Assembly: GCA_017994425.1 (NCBI GenBank)
Contig: JAGOKS010000008.1
Location: forward strand, 1-40,606
Direction of reading: 5' to 3'
Source: Bacteroidales bacterium
GTDB lineage: Bacteria > Bacteroidota > Bacteroidia > Bacteroidales > WCHB1-69
DNA: 40,606 bases
Numbering within the stretch: position 1 is the stretch's first letter; the number at the start of each line of letters is the position of its first letter. The notes under the pieces were generated by a model. The model ran no database searches and was not told the origin of the DNA. It worked only from the letters and a program-made list of their open reading frames with translations. The position numbers and the translations under genes were made by a program. This document shows positions 7,712 to 16,813 of this stretch, one piece after another.

Positions 7712-10639
7712 ATGTACAAAGGTTCTTATAAAATATTCCGTTTTTTATGTATTTTATTTTTATTGATTTTCATAAATAGAATCAGCATTCTTCAATCTAA
7801 ACCTATTTCAGATTCTTCCTTTGTCGATTATATATCATGGCCCGATTCTGTGTTACAAACAATGAGTTTGGAAGAAAAAATTGCCCAACTACTAATTATA
7901 CGCATTTCGTCAGACAAAAGTATTTCCGAAACACAAAGCATTATGGATACTATTCGGAAATATCAGGTAGGAGGCGTCTGTTTTTTTCAAGGAGGAATTG
8001 CAAGGCAAGCATTGATTACAAATCAAATACAAAAAACAAGCAAGATTCCTTTATTTGTCAGCATTGATGCTGAATGGGGACTGGCTATGCGTTTAGACAG
8101 CGTTGAATTATTCCCACGCCAAATGGCTTTAGGTGCCGGTTATGATACCACACTTATTTATGAAATGGGAGCAGAAATTGCCCGACAATGCAAACGAATG
8201 GGAATACATATTAATTATGGTTCTTGTATTGATGTTAATTGCAACTCAAAAAATCCGGTGATTAATAGTCGTTCTTTTGGTGAAGACCCACATTTAGTAG
8301 CAGCATGTGGCATTGCTTATATGAAAGGGATGCAAGACAATGGCGTACTCCCGGTTGCAAAACATTTTCCCGGTCATGGGGATACCGATATGGATTCTCA
8401 TTATAAACTACCCAGCATCAAACACAGTCGACAACGCCTGGATACCATCGAATTATTACCTTTTCAAAAAGCTATTAATAGCGGAATCGACGGCATCATG
8501 GTAGGACATTTGAATGTTCCTGCTTTAGATACATCTGCAAACTCTATTTCTTCAACTTCAAAAACTATCATCCGTTCATTATTAATAGATTCTATGCATT
8601 TTTCAGGATTGATAATAACCGATGGTTTGGAAATGAAGGGAATTGCTGATTATTACCCTGCCGGCGAACTGGAAGTTAAAGCATTGGAAGCCGGCAATGA
8701 CCTATTGTTATTACCCGCCTATCCCTACATTGTCATTGAAAAAGTAAAGAAAGCGATTCAACAAGGCATTTTAACAGAAAAAGAAATTAACGAAAAGTGT
8801 CTTAAGGTTCTACGAATGAAGGAAAAATACGTTCTTCCTAATTGCAAGGAAATTGATACGACATATTTATATAAAGATATTAACTCTAAACAAGCTGAAA
8901 ATATATATCAACGCTTAACAGAATCTTCAATTACATTATTGAAAAATGATAATGACATCATTCCTCTTCAATATATACCGGCATCTCCTATTATACATTT
9001 TCGAATAGATGACAACAATGGTACTGATTTAGAAACCTCATTATCAAAATATATCCCCATAGAAACGAAACGTATTACGAACTCTGATTTAATAAATAAA
9101 CAAAATGAATTGCTCAATTATAATAATACCGGAGAATATGTGATAGTAAGTTTACACAATACGTCACAATACCCGAAAAACAATTATGGCCTTACGTCTG
9201 AAACTGTTACCTTTCTTGATACATTAAGTAAAAAAGATAAAATTATATTTCTTTTAATGGGAAATCCTTATTTACTGGATAACATTCCTTTTACAGATAG
9301 ATTTGCTGCTGTTATTATTGCTTATCATCCTGTTCCACAAGCTGAAAAAGCCGTTGCTGCAGCATTGTGTGGTCTTCTTCAACTACAAGGTCAGCTTCCT
9401 ATTACTTTAAGCAATTATCCTTATAAAACAGGAATTCTACCACATAAAACGTGTATTTCAAAAATTGATTTTCCTGAAATTGATTCTTTAGCAACTCTCG
9501 GCATAAAAGAAAAAGCGTATCCCGGATGTCGCATACTTATTGCACATAAAGGAGACATTATTTATAACAAATCCTTTGGTAAACATACGTATACAGGAAC
9601 TACTTCTGTCAACGAAAAAGATATGTATGATTTAGCATCTATCACAAAAGTTGCGGCAACAACCCTCGCTATCATGAAATTATACGATAATGATAAACTT
9701 AAATTGAATGATAAACTATCTGAATACTTACCCTATTTAATAGGTAGTAATAAAGAAGATATAACTATTGCCGAAGTGCTGACACATACGGCAGGTTTAA
9801 AAGCCTGGATACCATTTTATAAATCTACATTAACAGATAATAAATGGAATCCTATGATTTATGATACCATATCTTCAGAAACATTTGCCATAAAAGTGTG
9901 TCATAGGATGTATATGAATAAGTCATACAAAGATAGTATGATACAGTACATCATTTCATCTCCGATAAGCAAAAATCATAAATATGAATACAGTGATTTA
10001 GGTTTTTATTTATTATCCGATTTAATTCAAAAAATATCAGGAGAAAGCTTAGATGCTTATCTATATACACATTTTTACAAACCTATGGGTTTAAAAAATA
10101 TCACATTTAATCCCACCGAAAAAATATTGTTACATTATATTCCTCCTACAGAAAATGACACCATTTTTCGTAAACAGTTAATTCAAGGGTATGTTCATGA
10201 TCAAGGGGCTGCGATGATGGGTGGAGTATCAGGTCATGCAGGTTTATTTTCATCTGCAAATGATCTATATGCTATTTTACAAATGCTATTAAATGAAGGT
10301 GAATTTGAAGGGAAAGAATATATTCGTTCAGGGACTATAAAACATTTCACTTCCTATTATACACACAACTGTCGCAGAGGATTGGGGTTTGATAAGCCAT
10401 TTCAAGGTAAAGGAGGTGGTCCATGCAGTATTTATGCCTCCTCTAAAAGTTACGGACACAGTGGTTTTACAGGAACTTTTTTTTGGGTAGATCCTAAATA
10501 TGATTTAATTTATATTTTCCTTTCCAATCGTGTGTATCCTAGTGCTGATAATCAAAAATTAGGGAATTTAAGTATTCGAACAAAAATCCAAGATTCGATT
10601 TATGAAACTCTCTTAGATAAAAAAGAAAATGAAGATTAA
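7712..10639 (+). CDS. GH3 beta-N-acetylglucosaminidase/serine beta-lactamase-type fusion
   Basis: A 975-residue envelope protein with an N-terminal hydrophobic signal or anchor (8-28). The GH3 domain carries the NagZ signature KHFPGHGDT (217-225), the Asp228/His230 general acid-base dyad and nucleophile Asp304 in ITDGLEM. A linker region (about 370-590) resembles the GH3 C-terminal domain. The last part (about 590-960) is a class C beta-lactamase/PBP-like domain with Ser643-x-x-Lys646 (SITK), HTAGL (692-696), Tyr760-Ser-Asp in place of the usual YSN, and HSGFTGT as the third motif. Such fusions are known in Bacteroidota and probably cleave muropeptides in the periplasm, pairing sugar and peptide hydrolysis. 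True beta-lactam resistance is not implied. It overlaps rlmH by 11 bases. Confidence 0.92.
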   Translation: MYKGSYKIFRFLCILFLLIFINRISILQSKPISDSSFVDYISWPDSVLQTMSLEEKIAQLLIIRISSDKSISETQSIMDTIRKYQVGGVCFFQGGIARQALITNQIQKTSKIPLFVSIDAEWGLAMRLDSVELFPRQMALGAGYDTTLIYEMGAEIARQCKRMGIHINYGSCIDVNCNSKNPVINSRSFGEDPHLVAACGIAYMKGMQDNGVLPVAKHFPGHGDTDMDSHYKLPSIKHSRQRLDTIELLPFQKAINSGIDGIMVGHLNVPALDTSANSISSTSKTIIRSLLIDSMHFSGLIITDGLEMKGIADYYPAGELEVKALEAGNDLLLLPAYPYIVIEKVKKAIQQGILTEKEINEKCLKVLRMKEKYVLPNCKEIDTTYLYKDINSKQAENIYQRLTESSITLLKNDNDIIPLQYIPASPIIHFRIDDNNGTDLETSLSKYIPIETKRITNSDLINKQNELLNYNNTGEYVIVSLHNTSQYPKNNYGLTSETVTFLDTLSKKDKIIFLLMGNPYLLDNIPFTDRFAAVIIAYHPVPQAEKAVAAALCGLLQLQGQLPITLSNYPYKTGILPHKTCISKIDFPEIDSLATLGIKEKAYPGCRILIAHKGDIIYNKSFGKHTYTGTTSVNEKDMYDLASITKVAATTLAIMKLYDNDKLKLNDKLSEYLPYLIGSNKEDITIAEVLTHTAGLKAWIPFYKSTLTDNKWNPMIYDTISSETFAIKVCHRMYMNKSYKDSMIQYIISSPISKNHKYEYSDLGFYLLSDLIQKISGESLDAYLYTHFYKPMGLKNITFNPTEKILLHYIPPTENDTIFRKQLIQGYVHDQGAAMMGGVSGHAGLFSSANDLYAILQMLLNEGEFEGKEYIRSGTIKHFTSYYTHNCRRGLGFDKPFQGKGGGPCSIYASSKSYGHSGFTGTFFWVDPKYDLIYIFLSNRVYPSADNQKLGNLSIRTKIQDSIYETLLDKKENED

Positions 10640-11102
10640 AATTATTTGTATAGGAAAAACCGAATTTAGCTATTTACGAGAAGGCTGTAAGTTGTATTTT
10701 GAAAAGCTAACTCATTATTGCCCTATCGAATATATAGAAATCCCGGAAAACAAAAAAAATAAAAGTTTACAAATCAAAGAACAAAAAATCAGAGAAGGAA
10801 AGGTAATATTAAATGCTTTAGACGCTTCCGATAAATTAATACTTTTAGATGAAAAAGGGAAATCGTATACTTCCTTAGCGTTTTCTCAATTTTTGCAAAA
10901 ACAGATAAATACTTCTTTAAAAAGAATAGTTTTTGTTATAGGAGGAGCGTATGGTTTTTCTGAAGAAATATATGATAAAGCTGATGCAATGATTTCTTTA
11001 TCTCCAATGACTTTTTCACATCAAATGGTTCGATTAATATTTTTAGAACAATTATACCGTGGATTTAGTATTCTAAAAAACGAACCCTATCACCATATTT
11101 AA
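10629..11102 (+). CDS. rlmH: 23S rRNA pseudouridine(1915) N3-methyltransferase RlmH
   Basis: A 157-residue SPOUT-class methyltransferase that modifies pseudouridine 1915 in helix 69 of 23S rRNA on the assembled ribosome. The length matches the family. Visible signatures are the LLDEKGK segment (about 73-79), the SAM-binding knot sequence FVIGGAYGF (about 103-111), and the C-terminal LSPMTFSHQMVR and LEQLYRGFSILKNEPYHH. It starts 11 bases inside the GH3 fusion gene, so translation is probably coupled. A T-rich intergenic region follows with no clear stem terminator. Confidence 0.96.
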   Translation: MKIKIICIGKTEFSYLREGCKLYFEKLTHYCPIEYIEIPENKKNKSLQIKEQKIREGKVILNALDASDKLILLDEKGKSYTSLAFSQFLQKQINTSLKRIVFVIGGAYGFSEEIYDKADAMISLSPMTFSHQMVRLIFLEQLYRGFSILKNEPYHHI

Positions 11103-11155
11103 AAGAAAAAACACATTTTTTTTTGCAAAACTACAAAACTATTTACTTTTATGTA

Positions 11156-11163
11156 TATTTTTG
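11156..11163 (+). promoter_or_regulatory. -7 promoter element of the T9SS cargo gene at 11208
   Basis: TATTTTTG then CA matches TAnnTTTG and lies 45 bases before the ATG at 11208. Confidence 0.55.
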
Positions 11164-11207
11164 CAGATTAAAAAGCAATACAGTATTAATTTAAAAAATA
11201 AATTGAG

Positions 11208-12944
11208 ATGAAAAAAATTATTTTCTTAATCGCATGTGGATGTATATATTCATTAACGTTTGCTCAGGTTTCCAAATTAAATGGTAACTTTGAATGGGCC
11301 GGTATTACAACACAAGGATGGAAAGTTGTTGATGTTGAGCCTACTTATCAAGGAGGTTTAGCCATTAACAAAACATGGGCTATTGGAGTATATGGCAATC
11401 CACTTTTTACAGGAAATTCTGAAGGATACTATTTTACAACACCTCCTGATGGTGATGAAAACAATAAAAAAGTAGCAGCTTTTTATAACGGTGGCGGAAA
11501 TAAAACCGATTCTTGGTTAATATCTCCCCGAGTAGACAGTATAGCTGAAGGTGATTATTTTTGTTTTTGGATTGATAATACCTTGGGTAGTATGAAATAT
11601 AATTTTGATGTATTAATATCTACTACCAATGATCAAGTAACTTCATTTACCGATACAGTTATATCTTTCAAAAAAGAAACCAATACGAGTTCGAGCTGGA
11701 AATTTTATTCCTTTTCATTATCTGATTTTGTAGGAGAAAATATCCATATAGCTTTTAGAGTATATTACGAGGGGTATGATTTCGGTGGAGGAATACAAAT
11801 AGACAATGTATCGGTAGGAACTGTTACAATGCCTAATTTAGAATTGGTTGAAATTCTTTCTCCGGAAATTCCACTTCAAAATATAACAGATTCCGTTGAA
11901 ATAACTGCTGTTGTAAAAAATGTAGGTTCTGCTATTACCTCTTTTGACATGTGGTATATTAAAGCTTCTGCCCATAGTTATGATTATACACAGCACCATA
12001 AATTTGAAAGAGAATTAGCATCTTTAGATACTGTTCATGTAACATTCCCTAAAAAAGAATTTTTTACACTTGGAAAAAGAGATACTTTACTTTTATTTTT
12101 AGGAATTGCTAATGATGTTGACCGAAGAAATGATACGATAAAAACTATCGTTGATAATGTTTCCCCCGGCACTATGCCTTATACTAATGGTTTTGAAAAT
12201 GCTGATGATATAGCAGGAATAAAAACATTTAATAGTATGAAAGATGAGTCTTATTGGATTGATGACTTAGCATCTGCATCACATGCACGAAAAGGGAACG
12301 GTAGTATGAGATACCCCGGCAACCCTAATACAAATGGTGATGATTGGTTCTTTACAAAACTTATTCATTTCTCTACAGCAGCAGAATATCAACTCTCATT
12401 TTGGTATGGGACAACTGACGAATACCAGCCTCAAAAATTATCTGTAAAATGGACTAACGCTCAAAAATATCAAGCTAAATATGAATTATGGTATTTATGG
12501 AGAAAAGATGATATTACCAATAAAATACCACAAAATAATTTAGAAACAAGAGGATATGAAGAAGCGATTGCTCGTTTTACAGTTGAAACTCCCGGATTTT
12601 ATTATATTGCCTTCTATTGTACAAGTCCAAAAACAACCCAAACAGTAGCTCAATTATATATTGATGATATCACTATTGACTATGCCGTAGGTATCAATGA
12701 AAATGAAAAGACAAATGAAGTGATGGTATTCCCAAATCCGGCCAGTTCAACAATATGTATCCAAGGTGAACTTCCTATACAAAAAGTAGAAATGTATAAT
12801 CTGCTTGGGCAAAAAATTGCTGAACAAAATTATAATACACGCTATGCGAGTTTAGAAGTAAATGATATAGCCGAAGGCATGTATGTTGTTAAAATTAAAA
12901 CAGAAAAAGGAAATATTGTTAAAAAAATAAATATTACTCGTTAA
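11208..12944 (+). CDS. T9SS-exported protein with choice-of-anchor J-type domains
   Basis: A 578-residue secreted protein. Residues 1-19 are a signal peptide (cleavage near TFA-Q). Two jelly-roll segments resemble the choice-of-anchor J/MAM-like family. The first is at about 22-205, with the DSWLISPRVD and GGIQIDNVSVG blocks. The second is at about 325-490, with DDWFFTKLIHF and AQLYIDDITID. A CARDB-like adhesion segment (VVKNVGSAIT) lies between them. The C-terminus (about 505-578) is a type A T9SS sorting domain, with VFPNPASS, VEMYNLLGQKI and GMYVVKIKTEKG followed by a Lys-rich end. The protein should cross the outer membrane by the Por system and be anchored to A-LPS or released. Its target is unknown. 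Its stop codon overlaps the waaA stop on the other strand. Confidence 0.88.
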   Translation: MKKIIFLIACGCIYSLTFAQVSKLNGNFEWAGITTQGWKVVDVEPTYQGGLAINKTWAIGVYGNPLFTGNSEGYYFTTPPDGDENNKKVAAFYNGGGNKTDSWLISPRVDSIAEGDYFCFWIDNTLGSMKYNFDVLISTTNDQVTSFTDTVISFKKETNTSSSWKFYSFSLSDFVGENIHIAFRVYYEGYDFGGGIQIDNVSVGTVTMPNLELVEILSPEIPLQNITDSVEITAVVKNVGSAITSFDMWYIKASAHSYDYTQHHKFERELASLDTVHVTFPKKEFFTLGKRDTLLLFLGIANDVDRRNDTIKTIVDNVSPGTMPYTNGFENADDIAGIKTFNSMKDESYWIDDLASASHARKGNGSMRYPGNPNTNGDDWFFTKLIHFSTAAEYQLSFWYGTTDEYQPQKLSVKWTNAQKYQAKYELWYLWRKDDITNKIPQNNLETRGYEEAIARFTVETPGFYYIAFYCTSPKTTQTVAQLYIDDITIDYAVGINENEKTNEVMVFPNPASSTICIQGELPIQKVEMYNLLGQKIAEQNYNTRYASLEVNDIAEGMYVVKIKTEKGNIVKKINITR

Positions 12945-14185
12945 GAATTAGTATCCGGTTTTTCACTAAATACAGCCGATAATATTTTACGACTTGCTCC
13001 TATTTGTGATAACACATAATTGCTTGCTGTATTAGACGCTTTAAAAAGCAAATCTTTATCTTGATTCAGTTTAGTAAAGATAGCTGATAATTCATTTTCA
13101 TCCTTGACAGGAAAAGCAGCGTTTATTGCTATAAGGTCACATGCTTCTTTAAATTTTCGATAATTAGGGCCAAAAATGATTGGCTTACTAAAAGTTGCAG
13201 CTTCTAATACATTATGTATCCCTTTACCAAAACCTCCCCCTATATAAGCCACCTCTGCATAATGATAAATATTTCGTAATATCCCTATGATATTAACAAT
13301 TAATATTTTTACATCGGAGAAATCTGTTTCAGGAGAAACCTCAGAATAAAAAACACATCCTAAATTCTTATACAAATATTTTATTTGTTGTAAATGGGTT
13401 TCGTTGATTTCATGAGGGACAATAATCCATTTATAAGTATTGTTTTTTATGTAATCAAAAAGTAATTTTTCATCTTCTAACCATGAACTCCCGGCAAGCA
13501 TTATACGATTATTTTCACAAAAGGAATCTATAATAGGATATTTCACAGCTTGTAATGTTGAAACTGTATCGAAACGAGTATCTCCATAGACCCCACATTG
13601 AGATATATTTATACTATTAAGCAATTTTTTCGACTCTTCATTTTGTGTAAAAAAATATGTGATTTTTTTTAATTCTTTGCGAAACCAAAATCCATAAAAT
13701 TTGAAAAAACGTTGATTTTTTCTGAAAATAGCAGATACTACATAGAAAGGGATATGTTGTTTATATGCGTGATTAATATAGTTAAACCAATATTCATATT
13801 TTATAAAAAAGATATATTGAGGATGAACAATCGATAAAAACCTTTTTGCATTTTTAGGAGTATCTATTGGAAGATAGGTAATAATATCAGCTGAGGGATA
13901 GTTTTTACGTACTTCATATCCTGAAGGAGAAAAGAATGTTAACACTATTTTAAATTCAGGTTTTTTTTGTTTTAGCAACTCTATAAAGGCACGCGCTTGT
14001 TCAAATTCTCCCAATGAAGCACAATGTACCCAAATATATTTATCACTTGATTTACATTGTAAGAAAAGTTCATCAAAAACATTTTTTCTCCCTCTTACCC
14101 ATAAACGTGCTTTTTCATTGTTAATCGACGCAATATGGATAAGTAAATTATAAAATCCGATAGCAAATGTATACATCAATCTCAT
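12941..14185 (-). CDS. waaA: 3-deoxy-D-manno-octulosonate transferase (Kdo transferase)
   Basis: A 414-residue GT30 family glycosyltransferase that adds Kdo from CMP-Kdo to lipid A precursor at the inner membrane. An N-terminal hydrophobic segment (about 4-20) anchors it. The acceptor-side motif HCASLGEFEQAR (54-65) holds the proposed general base Glu60. The donor site includes GGGFGKGIHNVLEA and the following GPNYRKFKEA near the C-terminus. Also seen are the conserved TFFSPSGYE and LPIDTP blocks. Length fits the family. The gene starts two bases after an outer-membrane protein gene, and its stop overlaps the convergent T9SS gene. kdsA, the enzyme that makes Kdo-8-phosphate, lies elsewhere in the window (28928-29755). 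Confidence 0.95.
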   Translation of the reverse strand: MRLMYTFAIGFYNLLIHIASINNEKARLWVRGRKNVFDELFLQCKSSDKYIWVHCASLGEFEQARAFIELLKQKKPEFKIVLTFFSPSGYEVRKNYPSADIITYLPIDTPKNAKRFLSIVHPQYIFFIKYEYWFNYINHAYKQHIPFYVVSAIFRKNQRFFKFYGFWFRKELKKITYFFTQNEESKKLLNSINISQCGVYGDTRFDTVSTLQAVKYPIIDSFCENNRIMLAGSSWLEDEKLLFDYIKNNTYKWIIVPHEINETHLQQIKYLYKNLGCVFYSEVSPETDFSDVKILIVNIIGILRNIYHYAEVAYIGGGFGKGIHNVLEAATFSKPIIFGPNYRKFKEACDLIAINAAFPVKDENELSAIFTKLNQDKDLLFKASNTASNYVLSQIGASRKILSAVFSEKPDTNS

Positions 14186-14187
14186 AC

Positions 14188-14985
14188 TTATCTAAAATAA
14201 TAAGTATCTATATATTCTTTTTTATACAATGGAATAATCCATCCGAACTTTAATCCTATCATCGTATCAAAAAACTTACGGTTATCTTTCCCCATCAAAT
14301 TAAAATCATAGGCTCTTTGACGATGTGAAAATATCTCATAAAATTCTACTCCTCCGTAAAAACAAGCAAACTTTGTATTCGATAAACGAGTATATCCGAT
14401 ATACTGATATAGTGAAAATCCAAGGGTTAAACGATCATATCCTTTTTTATATTCCTCAGTAAGAAAGGGGACTAAATTATCAGGATTTTTAATAAATACA
14501 AAACGCTGCACAGCTCCCACTCCTACTTTCAGATGTATCCCTGAATTTTGTTCTTTTTTACTTAACGGAAATATTTTACCTCCTTCTAAACGCAAGGACC
14601 AGCCTCTAGTATCTACTTCTATGTCAGCACCTGTACCATTACCATCCATAATCAATCCGGCACCGTTGGTAATCATAGAAAACATAGAGTCTACTCCTTT
14701 TACTTTACCTGCAAACATATAGTTAAATCCAGTTTCAACAGTCCAATTTGATTTAGTTTTAAAACTCAGATTTATCCCGACACCCATTAAATTACCGCTT
14801 TCTTTATATAAATCAGAATTTTTCAAGATAAAATTATAGGAATAATTTGCACTTACATACGCAATTAATCCGGAAGAATCAACTAATGATTGCCGAATTT
14901 GCACTTGTGAAAATGCTGAAAATATAAAAAAACACAAAAGAAAACAACTTACTATTTGTTTTCTAGGAACAAATAAATGATTCAT
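14188..14985 (-). CDS. Predicted outer-membrane beta-barrel protein
   Basis: A 265-residue protein with a signal peptide (hydrophobic residues about 11-25, cleavage near AFS-Q). The remainder shows alternating polar/hydrophobic strands with many Gly and aromatic residues (GVGINLSFKTKSNWTVETGF, LTLGFSLYQYIGYTRL), which is the look of a small outer-membrane barrel. No catalytic motif is present. The gene sits two bases upstream of waaA, so the two are co-transcribed, suggesting an envelope role. The exact function is unknown. The ATG at 14985 is followed by a basic stretch (VPRKQ) before the hydrophobic core, acceptable for a signal peptide. Confidence 0.75.
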   Translation of the reverse strand: MNHLFVPRKQIVSCFLLCFFIFSAFSQVQIRQSLVDSSGLIAYVSANYSYNFILKNSDLYKESGNLMGVGINLSFKTKSNWTVETGFNYMFAGKVKGVDSMFSMITNGAGLIMDGNGTGADIEVDTRGWSLRLEGGKIFPLSKKEQNSGIHLKVGVGAVQRFVFIKNPDNLVPFLTEEYKKGYDRLTLGFSLYQYIGYTRLSNTKFACFYGGVEFYEIFSHRQRAYDFNLMGKDNRKFFDTMIGLKFGWIIPLYKKEYIDTYYFR

Positions 14986-15053
14986 ATTGCATCAAAGAAT
15001 TAAAATCCTTTGAGCTACAAACGATAAAAATAAATAAATATTTTAAATGGTTC

Positions 15054-16061
15054 CTATTTCTTTTCTTTATTAGGAACTTTAAAATTATAGGTAAATGAGA
15101 GGCCGAAATTTTCTTTAAATTGAACATGGTCTGTTGTCATTGGCTTTCCATCATAGCCAAGTTTGGGCGTTACACCATCTGCCTGATAAACAGCAAAACG
15201 AATGTCATAATCATAAATAATGGCTGTATACAAAGTAGCCATAAGCCATTTTGTAATCATAAAATTCCATCTCATTTCAAAATTGACATCTAAATTGAGG
15301 CTGTTATTATCCGCTTGATAATAAGGTTGCTTGATGTAGTCATAAAAAAGTTCAAGTTTAGTATCTAAATGAATTTTGGGATGAATATCATATTTATAGG
15401 CAACTTTCATAAAAGCACCAACCCCGATGTGCACTTTTTTCCCTGAATCCACAGCAAAACTATTGATAGGATAAAAACGATTATCTGTTTTAAAAGTGGT
15501 TTTACCTGTTATTGGAGAGATAAAAAATGACCACATAGGGCGTTTATATTCAATCCCTAAAGAAGTGATTAAATATCCGGGGGTCATAAAATTAGAGGTA
15601 AGTATTGTATCATTTTTATACCCTTGTGTCATTTGCGTTTGATATTTCACCAAAGCGCCCAAATTCCAATTTTTCCCAATAAGATATCCGAAATTTGTAT
15701 TAAATTCCAATTTATCATCAGTTTTGGTATTGATTTTCGTTTCGAAATTGCGTTGAATTCCATAATTAACATCCAATACATTTTCCCAAAAAATCTTATT
15801 TTTGGCATATTTTAAAAAAATGTTACCTACACCTTTTACATTAATAGCAGGTACACCTCCGGCATTCCAATTTACCATATAATCTTGTCCGAAAGTAATA
15901 AGTGATGCTCCTCCAAAAATCCAAGTTTTTTCTTTAACCGTTGTATCTATTTTTTTAGTCACTTCAGAAGTAGTCGTTACAAGTTCCTTAACTTCCTGCG
16001 AATACATAGTTGTAATAAAAGCTAGCATAGCTAAAATTAAAAAATAAATTTTTGTTTTCAT
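15054..16061 (-). CDS. DUF3078 outer-membrane protein
   Basis: A 335-residue exported protein of the DUF3078 family, which is largely confined to Bacteroidota. Residues 1-21 are a signal peptide (MKTKIYFLILAMLAFITTMY, then SQ). The conserved family start follows at about 46-75 (WIFGGASLITFGQDYMVNWN and the AGG that follows). Repeating beta-strands then run to the C-terminus with regular Trp and Tyr residues, as in an outer-membrane barrel. No enzyme motif is seen and the biological role is unknown. It has its own -7 element at 16096-16103. A 7-bp inverted repeat (15050-15056 with 15071-15077) overlaps the stop codon but lacks a U run. Confidence 0.85.
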   Translation of the reverse strand: MKTKIYFLILAMLAFITTMYSQEVKELVTTTSEVTKKIDTTVKEKTWIFGGASLITFGQDYMVNWNAGGVPAINVKGVGNIFLKYAKNKIFWENVLDVNYGIQRNFETKINTKTDDKLEFNTNFGYLIGKNWNLGALVKYQTQMTQGYKNDTILTSNFMTPGYLITSLGIEYKRPMWSFFISPITGKTTFKTDNRFYPINSFAVDSGKKVHIGVGAFMKVAYKYDIHPKIHLDTKLELFYDYIKQPYYQADNNSLNLDVNFEMRWNFMITKWLMATLYTAIIYDYDIRFAVYQADGVTPKLGYDGKPMTTDHVQFKENFGLSFTYNFKVPNKEKK

Positions 16062-16095
16062 AAAGAATAAATTTTGTTAAATAAGTTATACAATA

Positions 16096-16103
16096 CAAAA
16101 GTA
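16096..16103 (-). promoter_or_regulatory. -7 promoter element of the DUF3078 gene
   Basis: The minus strand reads TACTTTTG then TA, matching TAnnTTTG, 34 bases upstream of the start codon. Confidence 0.55.
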
Positions 16104-16158
16104 TATAAAATTCTTACAATTTAAATTGAAATGTTTAAAATTAATAAATATTCCGGAA

Positions 16159-16809
16159 TTATTGATGTGTTTTTTGTATCATCATCATTCCATCACGTAA
16201 AGGGAGTATAAGATTTCTAACTCCTTTATCATCTTGTACATAGTTATTAAATTCCGAAATTGCTTTTGTGTCTTTATCTGAATGGGTTATTTCTTTTGAA
16301 ATTTTTCCACTCCATAATACATTATCTACCAACATAACACCATTATTGTTTAAAGATGGCAAAAGCATTTTATAATAATTTAAATAATTAAATTTATCTG
16401 CGTCGATATAAATAATATCCCAGTATTCTTGCAAGGATGGAATCAACGTTAAAGCATCACCGATTAAAAGTTTTGTTTTAGATTCTATCTTTGCTTTTTT
16501 CAAATATTTAGTAATAATGGGAGATAATTCCATATTTTCTTCAATAGTATAAATCATTCCATTTTTATCTAATCCTTTGGCTAAACAAATGGTTGCATAG
16601 GCAGTAAATGTTCCTAATTCAAGTATGCGTTTTGGTTGAATAAGTTGGCTTATCATTTCTAAAAAAAGACCTTGACTATGACCGCTAATCATACGAGGTC
16701 TTATTGTTTTAAGATTTGTTTCCCGATATAATTCTTGTAAAACTGAATCCGGTTGGGTAGAATGGGATTCACAATAAGCTTCAATTTCCTCAGGTATAAG
16801 TGTAAACAT
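16159..16809 (-). CDS. Class I SAM-dependent O-methyltransferase
   Basis: A 216-residue soluble methyltransferase of the catechol/caffeoyl-CoA O-methyltransferase family (Methyltransf_3). The SAM site is ILELGTFTAYATICLAKGL (about 80-98). The acidic residue binding the ribose is in IYTIEEN, and the metal-site motif IIYIDADKFNYLNYY is followed by VDNVLWSGK, both typical of the family. The natural substrate cannot be told from sequence. It begins four bases after the ribBA stop, so it is translated as part of the ribBA message; this link between riboflavin synthesis and an O-methyltransferase recurs in Bacteroidota, but I know of no proven functional connection. Confidence 0.9.
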   Translation of the reverse strand: MFTLIPEEIEAYCESHSTQPDSVLQELYRETNLKTIRPRMISGHSQGLFLEMISQLIQPKRILELGTFTAYATICLAKGLDKNGMIYTIEENMELSPIITKYLKKAKIESKTKLLIGDALTLIPSLQEYWDIIYIDADKFNYLNYYKMLLPSLNNNGVMLVDNVLWSGKISKEITHSDKDTKAISEFNNYVQDDKGVRNLILPLRDGMMMIQKTHQ

Positions 16810-16813
16810 GAGA

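Noticed and set aside
7712..10639. Calling the fusion an antibiotic-resistance beta-lactamase
   Set aside because: The C-terminal domain is of the broad class C/PBP-like family, is fused to NagZ-type GH3, and has YSD for YSN; a cell-wall role is more likely.
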